Assembly: GCF_017377795.1 (NCBI RefSeq) | Contig: NZ_JAFRDR010000006.1 | Location: 186,001-250,000 of the forward strand | Direction: 5' to 3' | DNA from: Williamsia soli | GTDB lineage: Bacteria; Actinomycetota; Actinomycetes; Mycobacteriales; Mycobacteriaceae | Length of the DNA: 64,000 nucleotides | Shown here: positions 61,863 through 64,000 of the stretch, piece after piece | How the letters are laid out: each line of letters starts with the position of its first letter | Position numbering within the stretch: position 1 is the stretch's first letter | Translations under genes and position numbers: made by a program | The notes under the pieces: generated by a model | Seen by the model: the letters and a program-made list of their open reading frames with translations, nothing else | What the model was told of the DNA's origin: nothing | Database searches by the model: none

Positions 61863-61946
61863 ATTATGTATACTCACCGGCGAGACTTCCGTTGCGGTCA
61901 GGGCCATGTCCGGGGCACGATCAGCGGCGAGAGAAGGCGGACCTCG

Positions 61947-63629
61947 ATGCCACGACCGAGCGCTCGACGATCCGGGGTCTCCGGTGCGCTGAGCGCGGTC
62001 ATGCACCTCGACGATTTTCTGATCGGAGTCCCCGATCCCAGTCAGGACGGCCCGGACAGTCGCAGACACGTCGCGAACCGGTTCATCATCCTGGCGGTCC
62101 TCGGACTCGCGATCAGCAACATCATCGCCGCGATCGAGACCGTGGTGATGATCCAGCTGGTGATGACCGGCGGCGAGCTGAGCGTCTCGGGGATGATCAG
62201 CGGGTCCAACCTGACCGTTCTCATCATCGCCGTGGTGGTGGCGCTCGCCGTGGGCGGCGCCCTCAGCATCTACCTGCTGTACCCACAGCTGACCTGGTTC
62301 GTCAAAGCCGTACCCGCCACCCCGGCCAAGCGTCGATCGATTCAATTGATGCCGCTGCAGCAGGCGGGAGCAGCGCTGCTCACCTGGGCTGTCGGTGCCA
62401 TCGTCTACATCCCGGTCGGGCTGGGCGGTTCGGCGGTCGAGTTCGTCGTCTACGGTTCCGCATTCCTCATGGCGGGCACGTCGGCCGGTTGCCTCAGCTA
62501 CTTGTTCGTGGAGCGGATGTCGCGGCCGCTGGTCGCCATCGCGCTGCGCGGCGGGGTGCTCGGCGGCGCGATACTCGGTGTGCGCGAACGTCTGCTGGCG
62601 GTGTGGATCGTCTTCTGTGCCATCCCGCTGTTCGGCATCATCGCGATCAACGTCGGCCGGTTGGCGGGTTGGCTGCCGGACAACCGCATGCTGATCGACA
62701 CGCCGACGGTGGTGCTCGCCATCTTCTGCCTGCTCGGCGGAATCCGGGCCACTGTCTTGGTGTCACGGTCGATCACCGACCCGCTGCGCGAGATCCGGAC
62801 CGGTATGGAGCAGGTGCAGTCGGGTCAGGTTCACCCTGTGGTGGACGTCTACGACTCGTCCGAGCTGGGAATCCTGCAACAGGGCTTCAACGACATGGTG
62901 GCCGGGCTCGCCGAACGAGAGCAGATCAGGGAACTCTTCGAGCGCCATGTCGGGGACGGCGTCGCGCGACTGGCGTTGGAACAGGGTGCGGGCTTCCACG
63001 GTGAGAACGCGTTCGTCGGTGTGCTGTTCGTTGACATCCAGGGGTCGACCACGCTCGCCGAGCGCGAGAAACCCGAAACCGTGGCCACCCTCCTGAACAG
63101 CTTCTTCGCGATCGTCGCAGAGGTCGTCGACCGTCACGACGGCTTCATCAACAAGTTCGAGGGCGACGCCGCACTGGCCATCTTCGGCGCTCCCAGCGCG
63201 GTCGACGACCCCGCGGGCGCAGCACTGGCCGCCGCCCGTGATCTCTATGCGGAACTGGAGGTTCTCAGGCCGCTTCGTTTTTCGATCGGCGTCTCCGCGG
63301 GCACCGTCTTCGCGGGCAACATCGGTGCGGTCACCCGATACGAGTACACCGTGGTCGGTGACGCCGTCAACGAGTCGGCCAGGCTGTCCGAGGCCGCCAA
63401 ATCAGTGCGTTCGCACGTGCTGGCCAGCGGATCGGCGATGGATGCGTCGGAAGACGAATCCCCACAATGGAATTCGATCGGTTCGCTGGTGCTGCGTGGT
63501 CGCGCGGTGCCGACCAAGCTCTACACCATCGCCGCCGGCGCCGACCCGGCCGGATGGAGCCTGAAATCGCTCGTCGGCAGCGCGATCAAGATCCCCGGCA
63601 TGATGCTCGGACTACGTGAACGTCGGTGA
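61947..63629 (+). CDS. membrane-bound class III adenylate cyclase with HAMP domain
   Basis: A 560-residue protein with six hydrophobic helices in the first 260 residues, a HAMP linker (SRSITDPLREIRTGMEQVQS to about 330) and a C-terminal class III cyclase domain. The metal aspartates lie in VLFVDIQGSTTLAE and NKFEGDAALAIFG, the adenine-specifying lysine in INKFEG, and the transition-state asparagine and arginine in VVGDAVNESARLSEA. All catalytic residues for cAMP synthesis are present. The layout is that of the M. tuberculosis Rv1318c-Rv1320c group. The ATG at 61947 follows GAGAAGG; the frame is open to 61866. Confidence 0.93.
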   Translation: MPRPSARRSGVSGALSAVMHLDDFLIGVPDPSQDGPDSRRHVANRFIILAVLGLAISNIIAAIETVVMIQLVMTGGELSVSGMISGSNLTVLIIAVVVALAVGGALSIYLLYPQLTWFVKAVPATPAKRRSIQLMPLQQAGAALLTWAVGAIVYIPVGLGGSAVEFVVYGSAFLMAGTSAGCLSYLFVERMSRPLVAIALRGGVLGGAILGVRERLLAVWIVFCAIPLFGIIAINVGRLAGWLPDNRMLIDTPTVVLAIFCLLGGIRATVLVSRSITDPLREIRTGMEQVQSGQVHPVVDVYDSSELGILQQGFNDMVAGLAEREQIRELFERHVGDGVARLALEQGAGFHGENAFVGVLFVDIQGSTTLAEREKPETVATLLNSFFAIVAEVVDRHDGFINKFEGDAALAIFGAPSAVDDPAGAALAAARDLYAELEVLRPLRFSIGVSAGTVFAGNIGAVTRYEYTVVGDAVNESARLSEAAKSVRSHVLASGSAMDASEDESPQWNSIGSLVLRGRAVPTKLYTIAAGADPAGWSLKSLVGSAIKIPGMMLGLRERR

Positions 63630-63680
63630 AGACCTTCCAACACAAGGAGACATGCACACGAACACAGGTACGTTGAAGCG

Positions 63681-64000
63681 ATGACGTGGACTACTGCCGA
63701 CATCCCAGACCAGACCGGACGCACGATCCTCATCACCGGGGCCAACAGTGGCCTGGGCAAGGAGGCTGCCCTCGCGCTCGGCGCCGCGGGCGCCGAGGTG
63801 ATCCTCGCCTGCCGCACCGTGTCCAAGGCGGAACCGGTGGCAGCCCGGATCGGAGCGGGCGCGTCGATCACCGAACTCGATCTCGCCGATCTGAGTTCGG
63901 TGCGGGCGTGTGCCGAGCGCACCGGACCGATCGATGTGCTGATCAACAACGCAGGCGTGATGGCGGTGCCCGAGGCTCGTACGGCCGAAGGTTACGAGAT
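63681..64000 (+). CDS. short-chain dehydrogenase, N-terminal part (3' end outside window)
   Basis: About 106 residues of an SDR are visible: TILITGANSGLGKEAALALG (coenzyme glycine loop), VILACRTVSKAEPVAARIG, ITELDLADLSSVRACAERTG (the aspartate-leucine of the adenine pocket) and IDVLINNAGVMAVPEARTAE (NNAG). The catalytic tyrosine lies beyond the edge. The ATG at 63681 overlaps the stop of a ten-codon frame starting at 63652 (ATGA). It resembles retinol-dehydrogenase-like SDRs of actinobacteria. Confidence 0.9.
   Translation, partial: MTWTTADIPDQTGRTILITGANSGLGKEAALALGAAGAEVILACRTVSKAEPVAARIGAGASITELDLADLSSVRACAERTGPIDVLINNAGVMAVPEARTAEGYE

Overview
The window reads as a chromosomal segment of a high-GC, mycolic-acid-type actinobacterium. 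Gordonia is my best guess, with Rhodococcus, Williamsia or Mycobacterium less likely. The reasons are a PimC-like mannosyltransferase, a FabG3-like steroid dehydrogenase, a 13E12/DUF222 HNH element with a mycobacterial-type SOS box, a CsbD/microaggregate-type protein, an AlkB hydroxylase, HAMP-linked class III cyclase architecture, many GTG starts and dense 4-bp gene overlaps. No rRNA, tRNA, CRISPR array or complete insertion sequence was found. Genus assignment is inference, because no marker RNA is present.

Layout. 1-5 kb: the tail of an unknown gene, a PAS-GAF-GGDEF-EAL protein, a PimC-like mannosyltransferase and an overlapping pncC-nadE pair for NAD metabolism. 5.3-9.3 kb: four overlapping glycosyltransferase genes on the minus strand. 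9.6-17.5 kb: a complete kdp potassium uptake locus (a 30-residue peptide, kdpF, A, B, C, D, E). 17.5-26 kb: a LysE exporter, an acyl-CoA dehydrogenase, a Baeyer-Villiger-type monooxygenase, a MOSC protein, a DapB-like dehydrogenase, a steroid SDR, a lipid kinase and two small stress-type proteins. 26-31 kb: a LAL-type LuxR regulator, a DUF2252 protein and an aldo/keto reductase. 31.2-33.3 kb: a scarred region in which an SOS-boxed HNH/13E12 gene lies between two internally deleted genes (a cupin and an alpha/beta hydrolase).

33.5-40 kb: a DHFR-like reductase, a methyltransferase, an NDH-2-like enzyme, a divergent TetR/MFS pair sharing a perfect palindromic operator, and two coiled-coil proteins. 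40-47.5 kb: betB-betA for choline to glycine betaine, an anchored hydrolase, a formylglycine-generating enzyme, a membrane protein, a DksA-type zinc finger protein, and two small proteins ending in a long bidirectional hairpin. 47.5-51.2 kb: an exported lipase and an exported cholesterol-oxidase-like enzyme (apparent ATT start) behind a TetR gene. 51.2-54.4 kb: an rsbQ-rsbP energy-stress pair, a 50-residue protein and a YihY/BrkB membrane protein. 54.4-54.57 kb: a gene-free stretch that folds, on the minus strand, like a structured small RNA with its own terminator. 54.7-64 kb: an exported intradiol dioxygenase-like lipoprotein, an XdhC family protein, an AlkB hydroxylase without rubredoxin, a flavin monooxygenase, a YceI protein, TetR, a membrane cyclase and the start of an SDR.

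Together the genes describe a soil-type actinobacterium that oxidises hydrophobic and aromatic substrates (AlkB, flavin monooxygenases, cholesterol oxidase, lipase, acyl-CoA dehydrogenase), builds mannosylated or other glycosylated envelope components, and copes with osmotic, potassium and energy stress (kdp, bet, RsbQP, CsbD). The observations most worth following up are the candidate minus-strand RNA at 54.4-54.57 kb, the SOS-boxed HNH element with deleted flanking genes, the ATT-start cholesterol oxidase, the RsbQ-RsbP pair and the four-gene glycosyltransferase operon.
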